This document shows positions 37,639 to 50,290 of a stretch of DNA of 64,000 nt, one piece after another; position 1 is the first letter of the stretch, and each line of letters begins with the position of its first letter. The position numbers and the translations under genes were made by a program. Source of the DNA: Blakeslea trispora (taxonomy: Eukaryota > Mucoromycota > Mucoromycetes > Mucorales > Choanephoraceae); assembly GCA_025331445.1 (NCBI GenBank), contig JAIWNE010000126.1, positions 32,040 through 96,039 of the forward strand, read 5' to 3'. Below the pieces are notes generated by a model that had not been told where the DNA came from, searched no databases, and saw only the letters and a list, made by a program, of their open reading frames with translations.

Positions 37639-39747
37639 TTAAATTTTCTTGTTCTCTAAAATACAACATGATTCTAGCAATAACTGACATTTGATTTGCA
37701 TTCGTGTCTCCCACTCTGTATCTTGGCTATGTTCTTTATAATGTTTTTCAATGCATTGAATCCAGTCCGACACAATGATCTGAACATCCGACTGCTTCGG
37801 TTCCTGTAAAATACAATAGGTTACCGCTATTTCATACATAGCATAAGGCGTTGCCCAACTTGTATTGACCAACAAAGCCAAATTGAAGCATTCCATAGCC
37901 AACTCCATATTCTTGTCAGTGTCACGGTAAATCACACCCATGATTAAGCACAACACTGGATCTTCTTGACAAGCCTGAAAGCGCCGCTTGATATCTGCCA
38001 ATACCTTGTGTTGCCAATGTCGTGTCCCATTCCATAAATAGACCAATTCCCACACAGGATTGGTGATGTGATGTTGTAGAGCCTCTCTTAAGGAGATGGC
38101 TTGGTTTTCTGAGAGATTGAGCCATGATTGTACTTTGGATTCAGCGTATTGCTCATGACTCGATAGACGACTGGATGTTTTTCTTTTTTGATCAAGCAAG
38201 TCTTGAATCTGCTTGACCTCAAGAATGGCTTTATCGTACAGACCATCGGCTAGCATACAGCAAGTGGAAACATAATGGTAAAATAGGCGAGACCAGTTGC
38301 ACATACTTTCTAGCAAAAAGAAGGTTTCGGTTGCCTTTGCATAATCTCCTGTGTAGATGTATACCCTAAAAGAGTTTTTTTTTTTGTTATTTAATCTCCT
38401 CTTCTTCTTTTTGAGCTTCTCTTACCAGCCAATTTCGTAAATAACAAAAGCACGAAATTGCGTGAATTCTATGATAGATTGACTTCGAATCGTAGTGGTT
38501 TCTTTATCTTTTTCGTATACAAAAGAAGAGACAACCCGTTGATGAACAGGTTTTTTGGCTTGATTGAAGAGCACTAGGCTCCTGTCCAAACAATTGTTTA
38601 ACGTTTTCAATTGACCTTCCATTAATTGCCAAATACGGCCATTCGGATGTTTGTGCTTCAAAAACTCAAGAACATACGTCGCGTCTTGAAACGAAAAGAG
38701 CCGATTGACCTGTGGCTGAATGTAAGCCGAGACATTTGTGTAAAATGTCAAGAGCACAAACGAACTGAGTGATGCATACATCGTTTCATTCTTGCACGAC
38801 TCTTTTAGCAAGTGGATAGCTATTGCTCTAGAAGGTTGAAATCCAAGATTGCTTAATATTTTTGCCACTGCAAAAAAGATAAATCAATATTTCGAATACT
38901 GTTCTAAATTGACATTTGTTACCTTTTGTAGGCAGTAAAGAAAAGAAGAGATGAAACAAGCCTATGCCAAAAAAAGTACCATAGCAGAGTGTGTCGCAAA
39001 GCAAACCATCTGAATGATAAAAGATGGCTGCTTTCTTTTGATTGAGGCTGATGGATGCTTCATACTCAGAGAGTTTGACGTTGAACATACTCTCGAATAG
39101 ATGCTCATATATTTTAAAGGATCGATAAAGATCATAGCCTGCTTTGATCGTATCGGCCCAATTGTTCAACGAGAGCTGGAGTGTTGCTGACATCAATATG
39201 ACATTGGCTTGAAGTAATTCAAGGTGATTTCCAAGCCTATCGGTATCTAAATTTGCTATATTGGATGGCATAGAGCAAGAACTCGGTAAATTGCCTTTGT
39301 TGATAGAAATCTTGATTCCACTGTTTCTTGTTTTACTCTTGTTCAACTTTTGTTTTAAAAGTCCTTCTATTTTTGATATACATTCAGCTGCCCTTTCGAT
39401 CTCTTTTCTCTCCAAACTCAGCATGGCCTTTATATAAGTAAGAAACGCATATCCGAATGCATGAAAGGGAGATTTACTAGTTTTGCAACTGAATTGGTCT
39501 TGGTGATCCATAAAAACATCTTCAGCTAGTAAGAGTTGATCGTTCAAGATAGCATCCTAACATGAAAAAAAAGGGTAAGACGTTCTTGAAGAAAAAAGAA
39601 AAGAGAGTGAGTGAGATGTACAAAGCCTATCTGAGTTTCTTTAATCCAACTTTCAATCATTCGAGGTGTTGCATAAACAGTGTCACATTCGTTCATAGAG
39701 GAAAACTTTAGTTTGGACGTTGTTAATTTTGATATATGTCGAAACAT
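37639..39747 (-). CDS. IML2: IML2/TTC39 family TPR-like protein
   Basis: Predicted helical-repeat protein of the Iml2/TTC39 group (DUF3808). Fungal Iml2 takes part in lipid-linked clearance of protein inclusions. Four exons: 39747-39622, 39556-38923, 38867-38426 and 38365-37639, giving 642 residues from MFRHISK; an internal ATG at 39696 (MNECDTVY) would remove 17 basic residues. Visible family features are an early lumen-free helical segment (FHAFGYAFLTYIKAMLSLER), a mid-region YGTFFGIGLFHLFFSLLPTK just before repeats, and C-terminal paired helices with YIYTGDYAKATETFFLLE and ILEVKQIQDLLDQK. The 3' end lies only 145 bp from the PP4c stop (convergent). Confidence 0.86.
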
Positions 39748-40026
39748 AAAAACAAGTAAACTAAAGTTAAAGAAAGAGAAAACAAACAAGTCATTCAAAA
39801 CAAAGAAAGAAAGAAGAAAGATCGACCATTTATTGTTTATATTGGTTGTGATTGTAAGTCATTAGCACTGATTAAGGAGTATAATTTTCTCTCTCTCTCT
39901 CTTTTCCTCTCTCTTTCTCTTCTTTATTTTTTTATACGTACGAAAAAAATGCAATAAATAGGTTTCTGCACAAAAAAGAAAAGAAAGTTGATATTATAAA
40001 TATTTGTCTTTATGATACATTCTATT

Positions 40027-43000
40027 TTAGTTGGCTGCCATTTTCAAGAAGCTTGCTGGACGCATTCGGTTCAGTTTAGTTCTCCATCTCTTTTTCTTCT
40101 TTATGGGCTCTTCCACTGTTATTGGTGTGGATGCGTAGGCAAAAGCTGAAAAAGAACAGGTTGATGTGTTGCTTTGATCTCCCATAATAACGATTTTCTT
40201 TTCTTTTTTTGCATTTTCTGTCTCCTCGGATGGTCGATCATTGAGTTCTAAAAGGCTGGCTTCCTCGTGTTTCGTTTTTTTGTCAATGGAAACCGCCCTT
40301 TTAAACTTAAGGAGTGTTAGTATACATCCTATGGAATAAGAAGAAGAAGAAAAAGGAAACTGCACATACCTCATGATCACAGTCAAAACCAAAAGAGGAG
40401 CGTTCAGAGGAATCAGGGCTTGTGGAAGATGTATGCTTTTGATGTACACTAGCAATTCTACGTAGTACTTTATCTACCAACACATGTCTTCGACTAGATT
40501 TCCGTTCGAGCCGTTTTTGTGATGCATTACTAGTTACACTAGATTCACTATCATAGGAAAGCGGTGAATCGACCCGGATAAAAGACATACCACGAAGCAA
40601 TTGACTGGAGGATGAGCCCTGCATTGAGCTCCCCAATTGTATCTTGTCAAGTAAGTGACTGATAGGAGATCCTGAACGATCAATGGAGCTTGAATAGGAG
40701 CCTGTCAAAGAAGGATCTTCAAGATCCGTCGTTTGTAAGGCCAATTTGGTCGAGTCTGTTGTAGCCCGCTTGATTAGCGAGAAACTAGACGCAGATGTTC
40801 GGATGAATGAGGTTGACTTTCTCTTCTTTAACGAATTGCTCTCGCTCATCAACCCGTCTCCCGGATTCTGGTCTTTGTCTCTCATATGCCATGCTCTTGA
40901 CGACAGGTACTCCTGAGTACACACATCGCGCAATTTATGATCCACAGTCATACGAAAGGCGTTTTGTTGACTACTTTTGAACTGCATAGACATCTTTCCT
41001 ATCATGTTGCTGTTGGCAGCAGAAGAGAGCAAATCAAGTGAGCTTGGACGACGACAGGTGTTTGTTTTCTCCAGGAAATCCGAATTTATATCCAAGTCCG
41101 AATTCGCTCCTGGTTTCAATTGCAAGCTACTTTGAGACCGCCGATTGATACAGTTGGGATGACTTGCAGATTGTCTTTCTTCCAATGATTCTTGAGAGAC
41201 ATCTTCTTTATTTGAAGCCAGCTTCAGGAGAGCGTGTTCAGGACCATTCGGTACCATATTCTCATTATCTGCCTTGAAATCGGCAGAGTGTAGTTTTTGT
41301 GATCCAAAAAACGACCCGCTTATCTGCTCCTTTTCATTTGCCCTATAGGAGCTCCCAGATATATCCAACAGATTGCTAAAAGAGCGAGAAATATGTATTT
41401 TCTGAAATGATGATGGCTGCTTACTGCTTAGCCCAGGCAAGGAAGGTACAATGAAATCGTGCGGCATCAAAACTTCATTTCTTGAGTTGCTACAGTTGCT
41501 TTTAGCGTAGGCTATAGCTTCTTGAATTTTCTTTATCCATGCTTGCTTTTCTTGAGCACAACTGGCACTAAAAGCAAATGTATGTTTCTTGCATCTCACT
41601 ACAAACGCATGCTCTCTTTGACCTAACAACAAATAAACAGTTCCCCTTTAAGTGTGAGTGACAGATAAAAAGAAGCGCATTGTTATTTCAGCCTTTTTTT
41701 TTCTTGTATAACACTAGAGAGAAAAGAAACTATTTATAGCGTTACCTTCAATATTCGGCAAATCTTCAAAATCAGTCAAGTGAAGAGGAAACCAATATTT
41801 TGGTTCGTAACTGATTACCTTTTTTGGTCTAACCATGATCATGTAAGTATTGAAGACAAAGCATCCAAGGTATCTTGGCTTTGAGACACTTTGGCCTAAA
41901 GCAGAGTAGGTGATCTCTATAGCACCTGCGATCAAGAGATTTCCCAATTGGATCAAATGCTGTTTGTTCATCCTCCAATCTTCGTCTAAACGCTCTACAA
42001 ATCGCCCGGTACGTTCTTTCATGTCGCGCTGTAATTTAAAATCATCAATCTCGCTGACAATATCTTGCATTTCGCTCAACACAACGTTCCATAAATCATA
42101 TTCTGCAGTCTGGGGAGAAGTATAGCGGACTATCTCCCTAATTAACAAGTGATATCGACATATTCTTTGCACGGGCTATGATAATAAACAAATGAATCGG
42201 TTAGAAAAGAAGAGAGAAGGGGGGGTTAGGGGAGGCAGTGTGAGTATGAAAATGTATTAATTTCAACTTACCTTAATCAAATAATCTTCAAATTGTAATT
42301 TTTTAGTTTGCGAGATGGAATCTGAAGCAAGTCTAAAATGGTCAATATAAGTATCCAGTGTGGTACAATCTTTCAAGAAGCTGGACCATTCAGGTCGATC
42401 TCGATATTCCGAAAATAGGGCCCATGCGTCTGCGTGCAGATCACAGTAATGCTTGTAGAGCGCAAACTGTTTAATCTGTTTTTTGGAGGCAAAACGAAAG
42501 AAGGATATAAAGTTATTGAGAAAATTCTCATCAATCAAACAATGATTTTGAAAGTTACCTGATCAAGAAACTTTTTTGCAATGATCGAAGAATTAAAATC
42601 ATATGTTAGATCACCTGCAGAAAATGACACGATGAATTGCTTATGAAATTTGAGAATATTGGATGCATTTCGAACAATAATTTGTTTATGCTCTTGGTGT
42701 ATCCATGGCTGGCGCGATATTGCCTCTAAACAAACCTAGTAGATTCAAATAGAAAAACCAATTAGCTAAAAAAAGATTGGTTTCACAAGAAGGAGACAAA
42801 ACATAGTGGAATGATATACACCAAACACAAGTGAAAGAGAAGATCAAGAAAAAAAAGGCACAGAAAAACATATTTCATCCCTTTAGATACTTACTTGGAC
42901 TAGGTAAAATAAATCTTGTACATAATCGTGTTCAGTTTGAAGCAACTCCTCAATGGCAAGAAGCTTTTTCTTTTGCATTTTCTCTGGTTCATCATTTTCT

Positions 43001-43245
43001 TGTTGTATGTATTGATCGTCTGTCGGTGTTGTGTCTCGAAAAGATTGCACCACTTTTGTTGATGTAACTTGTTTCTCTTGTGCTTGCTCGTTTGCTGAAA
43101 TGCAGCTACAGCATGAACACAATGAATCTAAGCTGATTGTCCATGAGGAGAGAGGGGTTTTAAATTGATGGCAACAACAGCTATAGCAACAGCAACAACA
43201 GCAATTCATTGCTATGCTGCTTTCTGGTAGAATAGCTGAATTCAT
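40027..43245 (-). CDS. Rho guanine-nucleotide exchange factor (DH-PH) with poly-Cys N-terminus
   Basis: Activates Rho-family GTPases. Six exons: 43245-42895, 42735-42559, 42475-42272, 42175-41746, 41622-40370 and 40305-40027, giving 897 residues. The Dbl homology domain (about residues 97-300) starts KKLLAIEELLQTEHDYVQDL and contains QFALYKHYCDLHADAW and the conserved late helix PVQRICRYHLLIREI. A PH domain follows (about 310-440) with LGCFVFNTYMIMVRPKK and the closing CAQEKQAWIKKIQEAI helix. The remaining half is Ser-rich and disordered. Residues 14-25 are a run of Cys (NCCCCCCYSCCCH) encoded by a TGC/TGT tract. The final intron uses the acceptor after TACTAACACTCCTTAAG, which contains a perfect branch site. 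Confidence 0.9.
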
Positions 43246-45056
43246 AAGATGCTTTTTGTTTGTTTGTTTGCAGCAACCTGTTTAATAGGCTTGTTCAATA
43301 TCACATAGCAACTGTGTTTCTTCTTGGAAAAAGAGAAAATATTTACACTGGGCTTCTGTTTTATTGATACACTTATTATGGCGGTAAATGAGGATTTGAT
43401 CTATGCTGTTCTGTAGGACTGAGTGTCAAAAAAAAAAGAAAGAAGGGAAAGCGTAGAGCACAAATTTAAAGAGCTAGAAATCAATATTTAAACATCAATA
43501 TGCTATAACTCTATATATGCACACACAAAGTAAGCAGGTACAAAAGAAAAAAGACCGAAGTATATAAAAGAAAACAAAAAGTGAGAGGAAGAGAAAAAAA
43601 AGAGAGAGAGGCAAAGAAGAAACAAAATAAATAAACAAACAAAATGAGACTGATTTTTTCACCCCTATTTTTCTCCTCATTCCTCCCTTTTCAATCGTTT
43701 TAAAAGTGTAGTATGAAAAGAAAACACTGCATGATAGGCTCACAAACTACTAAGGCAGACTTTTCAAACATCTGTCTTTTATTTTTGCTCACTGCTTCAA
43801 CCATAGTATATGCGATATTCAGACATCTCGAAATTGGAATCATTGCATTTACATTGATACGTGTCGCATGATACAAGGCTTGAGCACTTTTGAACGGTTA
43901 CATAAAAGGAGTATGGCTCACAGAGAGAATGTATTAGGAGCCAATCTTGGAGATCTCGCTTGGAGGTGTACGCCAGGAGTGACAGTAAAGGAGAGTGACA
44001 AAAACTGGTTTGACATTTTATGATGCCAATGCTACAACTGACTATCCGAATGTAGGGCTTCCGGTTCCATTTCTTTTCCTTATTCTGCTCCCTCGTTTCA
44101 TATTTTTTTATGAATTTCATTTCGGATATCATTTCAACTTTTCTTCCGATCCTGTAGGGATTATATACAACTATAATCTAAAAGTCACGTTTAAGCTATA
44201 AGATATCCATGATTGTCAGTCAGGATTAATTTGAGCGTGTGTATAAAAATGTTTTGCTCACGTCAGTTTAAGAATATATATTTAGATCGACAAAACAGAA
44301 AGTAATTACACGTAATTACGTTTTGTAGAATTGGTGTAGAAAGTATTTCCAAAATTAGAGAAATCAAAAAACTAAAACGATGAAATAGAATTTTTTTTTT
44401 GAAGAGAGTCTATTTGAATGTCGCTTGCGTTGGATGATTGATTGCTTTACAAGTAAAAATATCAAGCAGCTAAGATCATTTCTTTCTTTTCTTTTTCTGT
44501 TCTATTCTGTGAGTCGACAGATCAATTTGTCTTTAGTCATCGTTAAATTTATCTGTAGGCATGAATTGAATACTCAGGAGGCATGAATTAGATTACTAAG
44601 TTCAAATGATAGAATTAAATATGAAGCTTCTTTTGTACTCAAAACTTTCTAGTTTTCTAACCATACTCAACAGTTAGACCTGCCTTTCTGTGAATCAATA
44701 GCAATACTCTAAACACATATGCAAATGCATGCTCAGACTCATGTATTCAGGAAAAAAGGAAAGATTGAGTACAGTAAAAATTGTTTTCGAAAATTACCTG
44801 TCTTGAATTGAATATAAACAGCATAGCTTCTTAAGATTACAAAATAATTGCAGAAAAAAAAACTCATCAGTTTGTTCAGTCTTGTAATCTAGTCCTCTAA
44901 TCCTCTTTTCTTTTTCTAGCTCATTTAGACAGATGTAGCTGAGGAATTACTAATCAAAGCTTTCAAGTCAGTCACTCACATGCATCATACAAATTTGGAA
45001 ACCATTTTATTTAATAGGCTGCATGTACATATGTACGCAAATGTCTGTTTAAAAAT
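43246..45056. other. Intergenic region, no supported gene
   Basis: About 1.8 kb AT-rich sequence with GA-rich (43560-43620) tracts. A minus-strand open frame at 43797-44132 ends SLVSCDTYQCKCNDSNFEMS and is not low-complexity; it could be a 3' exon of an unseen small gene, but no start, splice link or family was found. Nothing else recognised. Confidence 0.4.
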
Positions 45057-46612
45057 CTATGCCTTTACAGAAGAAAAGACATCGATAGGTTGAATTTCTG
45101 CATGCGTGTTTGCTTCTACACAATTTGACATTTGATAAAAGCTATTAGCTACATCTGAGCGATCCATGATAGATACGCAGTGGTTCGATGTTGATTTTTT
45201 GACAGAATCAACTGCAAAGTCAACAAATTGTTGATCTGATTGATATAGAATGTGTTTGTCCCTGGCTTTTACAATTTCACGAATAAAATACCATTCATGT
45301 CCGTAATTTTCTTTTCTGACTTGTACATTAAATGATATATCTTTTTTGATTGCATTTGACAACGATAGAATGTCATCTCGCATGACTTCGTATCTTCCTA
45401 CATATACCAATATGTTTTGAGGTAAAAAGCGATCAAAATCTGATCGAATACGAGAAATCTTCAGTATGTGTAACTCTGATGTATCAGCTTCAGGAAGGTT
45501 TAGGTATTCTTTTAAGACACACTCTGCTAACACAGGTGTAATCATATCTTCATTGTATTGCCATAACCAAGACGATATATCGGCAGACACTAGAGGAGAT
45601 ACAAGAAACAAACCTGCTGGCAATTCGATATTATGATTTGAGCGATGGGCTGCTAAGTCTACTAAGACTTCAGGAGCGTACACTCTAATAAGTGTCTCTA
45701 AACAAAGCGCCCCTCCAGCGGAATCACCTGAGAGTATAATCTTTGAGCCTGGAACCTAATTGTAGCATTTGTGAATACCATCGAGCTTTTTTCTTTTAAA
45801 CAAAATTTAGTCGCTTGCCTACTTTCAATGTATATGTCAAATATTTATACGCTTCTACACACTCAAGAACTGGCGTAGGATAGGTATGTTCAGGAGCTAA
45901 ACCTTTTGGAAACATAATATTTTAATCTCAATACAAATTTAAGAATATAATTATACCCACTATATTCTACAGAGAGTATTAACGCATTTATATTGTGTCT
46001 CACTTTGAGTAGATTAATCCATTCAATAAAAACATCCATGTACATTGTACAATGACCAACCCTAAATGCACCACCTATTTAACATGTTGAGTAAAGAAAA
46101 CCATATCAGATAGATTTTCTGTTATGAGAAAAAAAAAGAAATACAGCAGACCATGTGCCTTGTAAATGGCCAAGTCGACATCTTTGATTCTCTCAGGCAG
46201 ATCTTTACAACAGCCTATGGTATGACCTATCCAAGCTCCTCTCCATGTATCACATTCAATTGGATAAATCCATTCTTGCTGTAGCTTAGTGGGTGATGTT
46301 AGATCAGCTACTAAGGAACGAGCAATTATAGGTGGTAGTTTCAATACTGTTTTGATAATAGGCATCATGATAGAAGCAGGTATGCTATACTTGACTAGCT
46401 TTCGTACGTCTTCCCACACAGTCATCAGAATATTTTTTTTGAAGATAAGAAAGAAAGCATCGTAAATTAAACCTGAAACTTTGCGACATTTAAAGCATTA
46501 TAAACATAAATAAGCCTCAGTGTGTAGCTTTTATCATCTTCTTTTTAGTACCTGCTTGCAACCACTGATAACTATATATCGCTTCAGCACATATCTTTTG
46601 TTGAGATGCCAT
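45057..46612 (-). CDS. Alpha/beta hydrolase, HSL-type esterase/lipase, with apparent frameshift
   Basis: Predicted esterase or lipase of the hormone-sensitive-lipase family. Five exons: 46612-46552, 46472-46152, 46075-45961, 45902-45823 and 45755-45057; about 424 residues if the frame were continuous. The oxyanion-hole motif appears as HGGAFRVG across the exon 2/3 junction. It is followed by SVEYSLAPEHTYPTP, the nucleophile elbow GDSAGG and a late NYGHEWYF with the likely catalytic His. The acid is probably in the YVGRYEVMRDD stretch. Exon 3 carries one base too many: in the GGG run at 46019-46021 the frame slips and hits TAA, while dropping a base restores the family pattern. This is either a recent inactivation, a sequencing error or misread splicing. 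Confidence 0.78.
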
Positions 46613-47837
46613 TAGAAGTCAGCGTTATCTTGGTGTTTGTTTGCAGGATACCAGAAAGGGACACCCTTACAAGGCTTGGAGGTGACAAAGACTACTACCG
46701 AAAATAATAGCGAAAGTAGTACAGAACTGGTGTTCATATCAAAAAAAAAATGCGATCTATGGGAGTAGCACAAAATTTTTTCGTAAACAGGTCATAGAAT
46801 GAAGTATCAAGCTGCAAACAATCGTATTAGGGCTCATTAGCGTCAGTATCTAAACTTTCGTTCTCCTTAAAACACATAAGCTGCTTTGCAGAAAAGAAAA
46901 AAAAACATTTCGGATTTGCCATTTAAATGCATTTGTAGTTGAAAGTTTAGTTATTCCTTGTTCGCCTTCATAATCTATAGGCTATTCACAACAGTTCAGA
47001 TATACCTGAAATCGCCTGTTTCTATCATCAATTGAGGATTAGAGTGTGCTGACTGCATGGTTTGAATTAGGTTGGCTTCTTTTTATTACAATACTTGTGT
47101 AGCTAAGCTGTGCTATAAAAAAAACATCAAAGTTAGTGTGAACTTTTGCTTTGAAATCAATGCATATCCATCTTCTAATCTTGAAAGGCTACTCACTGAA
47201 CATCAGATAATGTCCAATCCAAGTCAAAATAGCTGTGCCAAAGTTCATGTCTGCTATACGTTGAATGTATAGTCTTGGCATTATCTAGCTAGATATCGCT
47301 ATGTTCATTGCCGTTTTTAAACTTCACTTAGATGGTACTTTATAGCTATTATGGCCAGTCCTGTAAACATTACTTCTTTATATACATTCAATGCTCACCC
47401 TTTAAAAGTTTTTACATGCTCCTTTATTTTTCCTGATGGTTTCAACATGTCTTGTTTAATTCAGAAAAATCATCCTTCCCTATGAACCAGGATGCTGTGA
47501 ATAACAAGCCATTTCCATCTCTTGTCAATCAAAACTAGTATCTCAGAAACACTAGCTTTTGTGATAGTTTAGCTGGTTTCGGTAGTTAAATATTGTAGAG
47601 CTAAACTAATGCGTTTTTCTGATCTGAATGTTTTTTTCTTTTACATAACGCATAAAGGAGTGATTTGTTTTAGTTTAATTTGCATTCTTCATCATTTACT
47701 TTGATTGTAAGATCAATTTCATAATTTCTTGGTACTTGACATCAGCTCGTTTGACACGTTCATCCTCTTGCTTCTAACTGTTTTATTCTTGCCTCTTTTC
47801 CAATGCACTAAGGTTTTTCCATCTGTATTTTTACCAG
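46613..47837. other. Intergenic region, nothing recognised
   Basis: About 1.2 kb. The first 150 bp read as the N-terminal flank of the hydrolase gene on the minus strand. The rest is AT-rich with no recognisable gene, repeat or RNA, and leads into the LTR-like end at 47838. Confidence 0.45.
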
Positions 47838-48270
47838 TGATGAATACTGTATCACAACGCATAAGCTAGATGCGTTTCACAACAATGTATCCATCATTTG
47901 TAACCTTTGAACGCAACAGCCCATTGATTCGAGATATCCCAATAAGAAAAGTGCCGTGATGGTTAACCTAACTTTATAACTTGTTGTTGTTTTTAAAATG
48001 GTAGTTGTATGCAGCATCTTCCCAAGCAAGATAAGAAATTGTAATGTAAAAGAGGCGTAGGACAAACATTGAGTTAAGGGGCTTGGATTCGTAACTTATT
48101 ATAAATAATAGAAAAATAAGAAATTGAAAAAAAAAGACAGCCTTTCTTTTGTCTAGTTGATTTTTATTTGTTATCAATATATCTAAAGAATATCGTACAT
48201 ATATTTTTTTCAATCAAGATATCTACTACTCTTTCTGTCTCCTGCCGTAGGTGTTGGTACGAACATCATC

Positions 48271-49581
48271 ATGAATGAGTGTCTTCCTTCTGCTGTCGCT
48301 GATGGCACTGCTATGCTTAGAGAGCAAATCGCTCAGTTGAAGATGATCGTTTTGCTGTTGACCAACCAATGTGGTAGCAAAGAGCCGCTCTTGTTCGAAG
48401 CTGAGCTCAACTAACAACTTTATGAGTTAGCGCTATTGAATTATGCTTTGGCTACTGCGTATGGGGAAGGTTCTGTTGACGCCATTTCAGATACTGTTGG
48501 TGCTGCTCATGTGGTTTTTCCTCCTTCTTTGCCTCTTTTTCAATGGGAAAACAGTGTACACGACCATCGCGCTCGTATCTTCCCGGATGTGCATGCGTGT
48601 GTGCTCTACTTTGAAGACGTAATGCATGCCAATGCGCTAGACACTGATGCTCATTTCCTCCGACTGGTTCCCCAGTTGCTCTTCTACACGACCAGACAAT
48701 GGTACGGACAGTTCTTGTCCCTGTGTGGTTCAGTTGTTCCTTCGTGGGGCCAGTTCAAGTCTGCTTTCTCGGCCCGTTTCGGTCGTACTCAATCGCAAGA
48801 ACAAGCGGACTGTGCACTACAATTATCCAACATCTCCATGTTGCCTGGTGAGGGTTTTCAAGCCTTCGTTGATCGCTTCCGTGACTTGCGCCGTCGCTCT
48901 GGTGATGAGTGTTTGCCTTCTTCGGTGTTGGTAGATCGCTTCAAACGGGCCATGCCCAGGGAGCTATTAGAGAAGTTGATCTTGGCCCGTGCAGCTGTTC
49001 CTGAGCACACAGTTTGGGGTATCGATCAGGTTTTGTCTGTCTCTGTGCGAGTGCACAAAGAGCGTGAAGATTACAAGTCGAACAATAACACGGCTTCCCT
49101 TGGTGCTGGTCCTGGTGTGGGTGGTTTGAAGTGGGCTCCCAAGGTAGGTGCCAAGGTCACAAAGCGCTCCGTCTCTCCGTCTTCTTCTGGCAGGTACTGT
49201 GAGCTACACAAGGTACATACTCATAGCACTTCCGAGTGGAAGGCTCTGTCGGTGGTTTCCGTATCCTTGGTGGGTGGTGCTGGTGCGTCTGCTTCGTCTT
49301 CTTCTCCTTCCTCTGGTCCTGCCACGTCGGTCCGTCGCGCTGACAAGGGCAAGGGGAAGGAAAGAAAGTGCTACAAGTGTGGCGCGTTGGGTTGGAGTAA
49401 GGCCCATGTGTGTGGTTCGGCTGTACCCTCAGGTGATCTGAAATTCGGGATGATGTCCAACTCTAGCCTATCTTCCTCCGCTGTTTTGTCGTCCTTTGAT
49501 GACATGAACATGGATGAACACATAGCTGAGGCTGGACAGCGATGTAAGTTCGATACTGAATTCTTGACTACCAGAGTATAA
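48271..49581 (+). pseudogene. LTR retrotransposon gag, interrupted by a stop
   Basis: The frame begins at ATG 48271 (MNECLPSAVADGTAMLREQI), has a TAA at 48412-48414 and then stays open to 49581. The capsid-like part contains HFLRLVPQLLFYTTRQWYGQ, SWGQFKSAFSARFGRTQSQE and RFRDLRRRSGDECLPSSVLV, which are typical of Ty3-type gag proteins. A Ser/Gly/Lys-rich linker leads to a zinc-knuckle-like CYKCGALGWSKAHVC with non-standard spacing. Codon choice is richer in G and C than that of the host genes. The stop implies the copy is dead, although the long intact remainder suggests moderate age. Confidence 0.8.
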
Positions 49582-49582
49582 A

Positions 49583-50125
49583 TTTAACGCTCTTATTGTT
49601 CCTATTGTTGTGTACGCCTTGGTGGACAGTGGGGCCACATTCAGTGTGGTATACCCCTCTTTCTTTTCTTTCCTCGGCATCCTTCTTTTGCCTGCCTCCA
49701 GTAGTGTGCAATTGGGGCATGAACAGTCATCTGCGCCTCGTCTTGGACAATGTAGTCTGAATGTTGTTTACAATAAAAAAATTATTAATCATACTTTTGA
49801 AGTCTTCAATGCTTTTTCGATTAAAGATAACGTATCTGTTATCATTGGCTTGGATTTAATACCTCGCTTAGGTATGCGAATCCATAGAGTAGTTACTTCA
49901 TGGTCTGAAACTACAGGGCTAACAGCGCTTTGTCCTATTGATCCTCAAGGAGTAAACAAAACAGCCAATGCTAGTTCAGTCGGTACTTCTGCTGAAATAT
50001 TGCACTATATGAATCAGTTGCAGCCATTTCTGATATATTCACTGATTTGTAGCAACAAAAAGTCTATCAGACTAAAAGAAGGTTTTTTTTATTCACCTAT
50101 GTGTTTTTTATCTCTGTTTTACTAA
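49583..50125 (+). pseudogene. Retroviral-type aspartic protease fragment of the same element
   Basis: After the gag stop, a different frame reads ALVDSGATFSVVYPSF, the DSGA active-site motif of retropepsins, and later VIIGLDLIPRLGM, the flap/hydrophobic-Gly motif (ILGLDxL). The frame has no ATG at its natural start (GTG TAC GCC) and would depend on frameshifting or was displaced by mutation. It closes at 50125 with unrelated-looking residues, directly against the right LTR-like repeat. Confidence 0.75.
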
Positions 50126-50290
50126 TGATGAGTACTGGTATTTCAACGAAGCAAACTGGATACACTGTTTGTAGCATTTGAGCGCTACGGTCCGTCAACT
50201 CAATGTGTCAAGATAAGACAGGTGCCATGATGGCTAATCTGACTTTATAATTTACAACACTAGAGTACGAGTTTTGAAAGACTACAAAAG

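Larger units (their letters stand above)
47838..50290 (+). mobile_element. Degraded LTR retrotransposon (gag-protease remnant) with diverged LTR-like ends
   Basis: A gag frame and a retroviral-type protease frame (see separate entries) lie between two diverged direct repeats. The repeats start TGATGAATACTG at 47838 and TGATGAGTACTGG at 50126. They stay alignable for roughly 150 bp, including a shared ACTTTATAA stretch near their ends (47970 and 50245). Starting with TG is typical of LTRs. No reverse transcriptase or RNase H sequence is present between protease and the right repeat, so the copy is internally deleted. The coding part is visibly richer in G+C than its surroundings. Outer borders are approximate. 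Confidence 0.6.

Noticed and set aside
43797..44132. Minus-strand 111-codon frame with a Cys-rich end
   Set aside because: Composition is reasonable, but no ATG-linked promoter, splice partner or family could be found; kept only as a remark in the intergenic entry.
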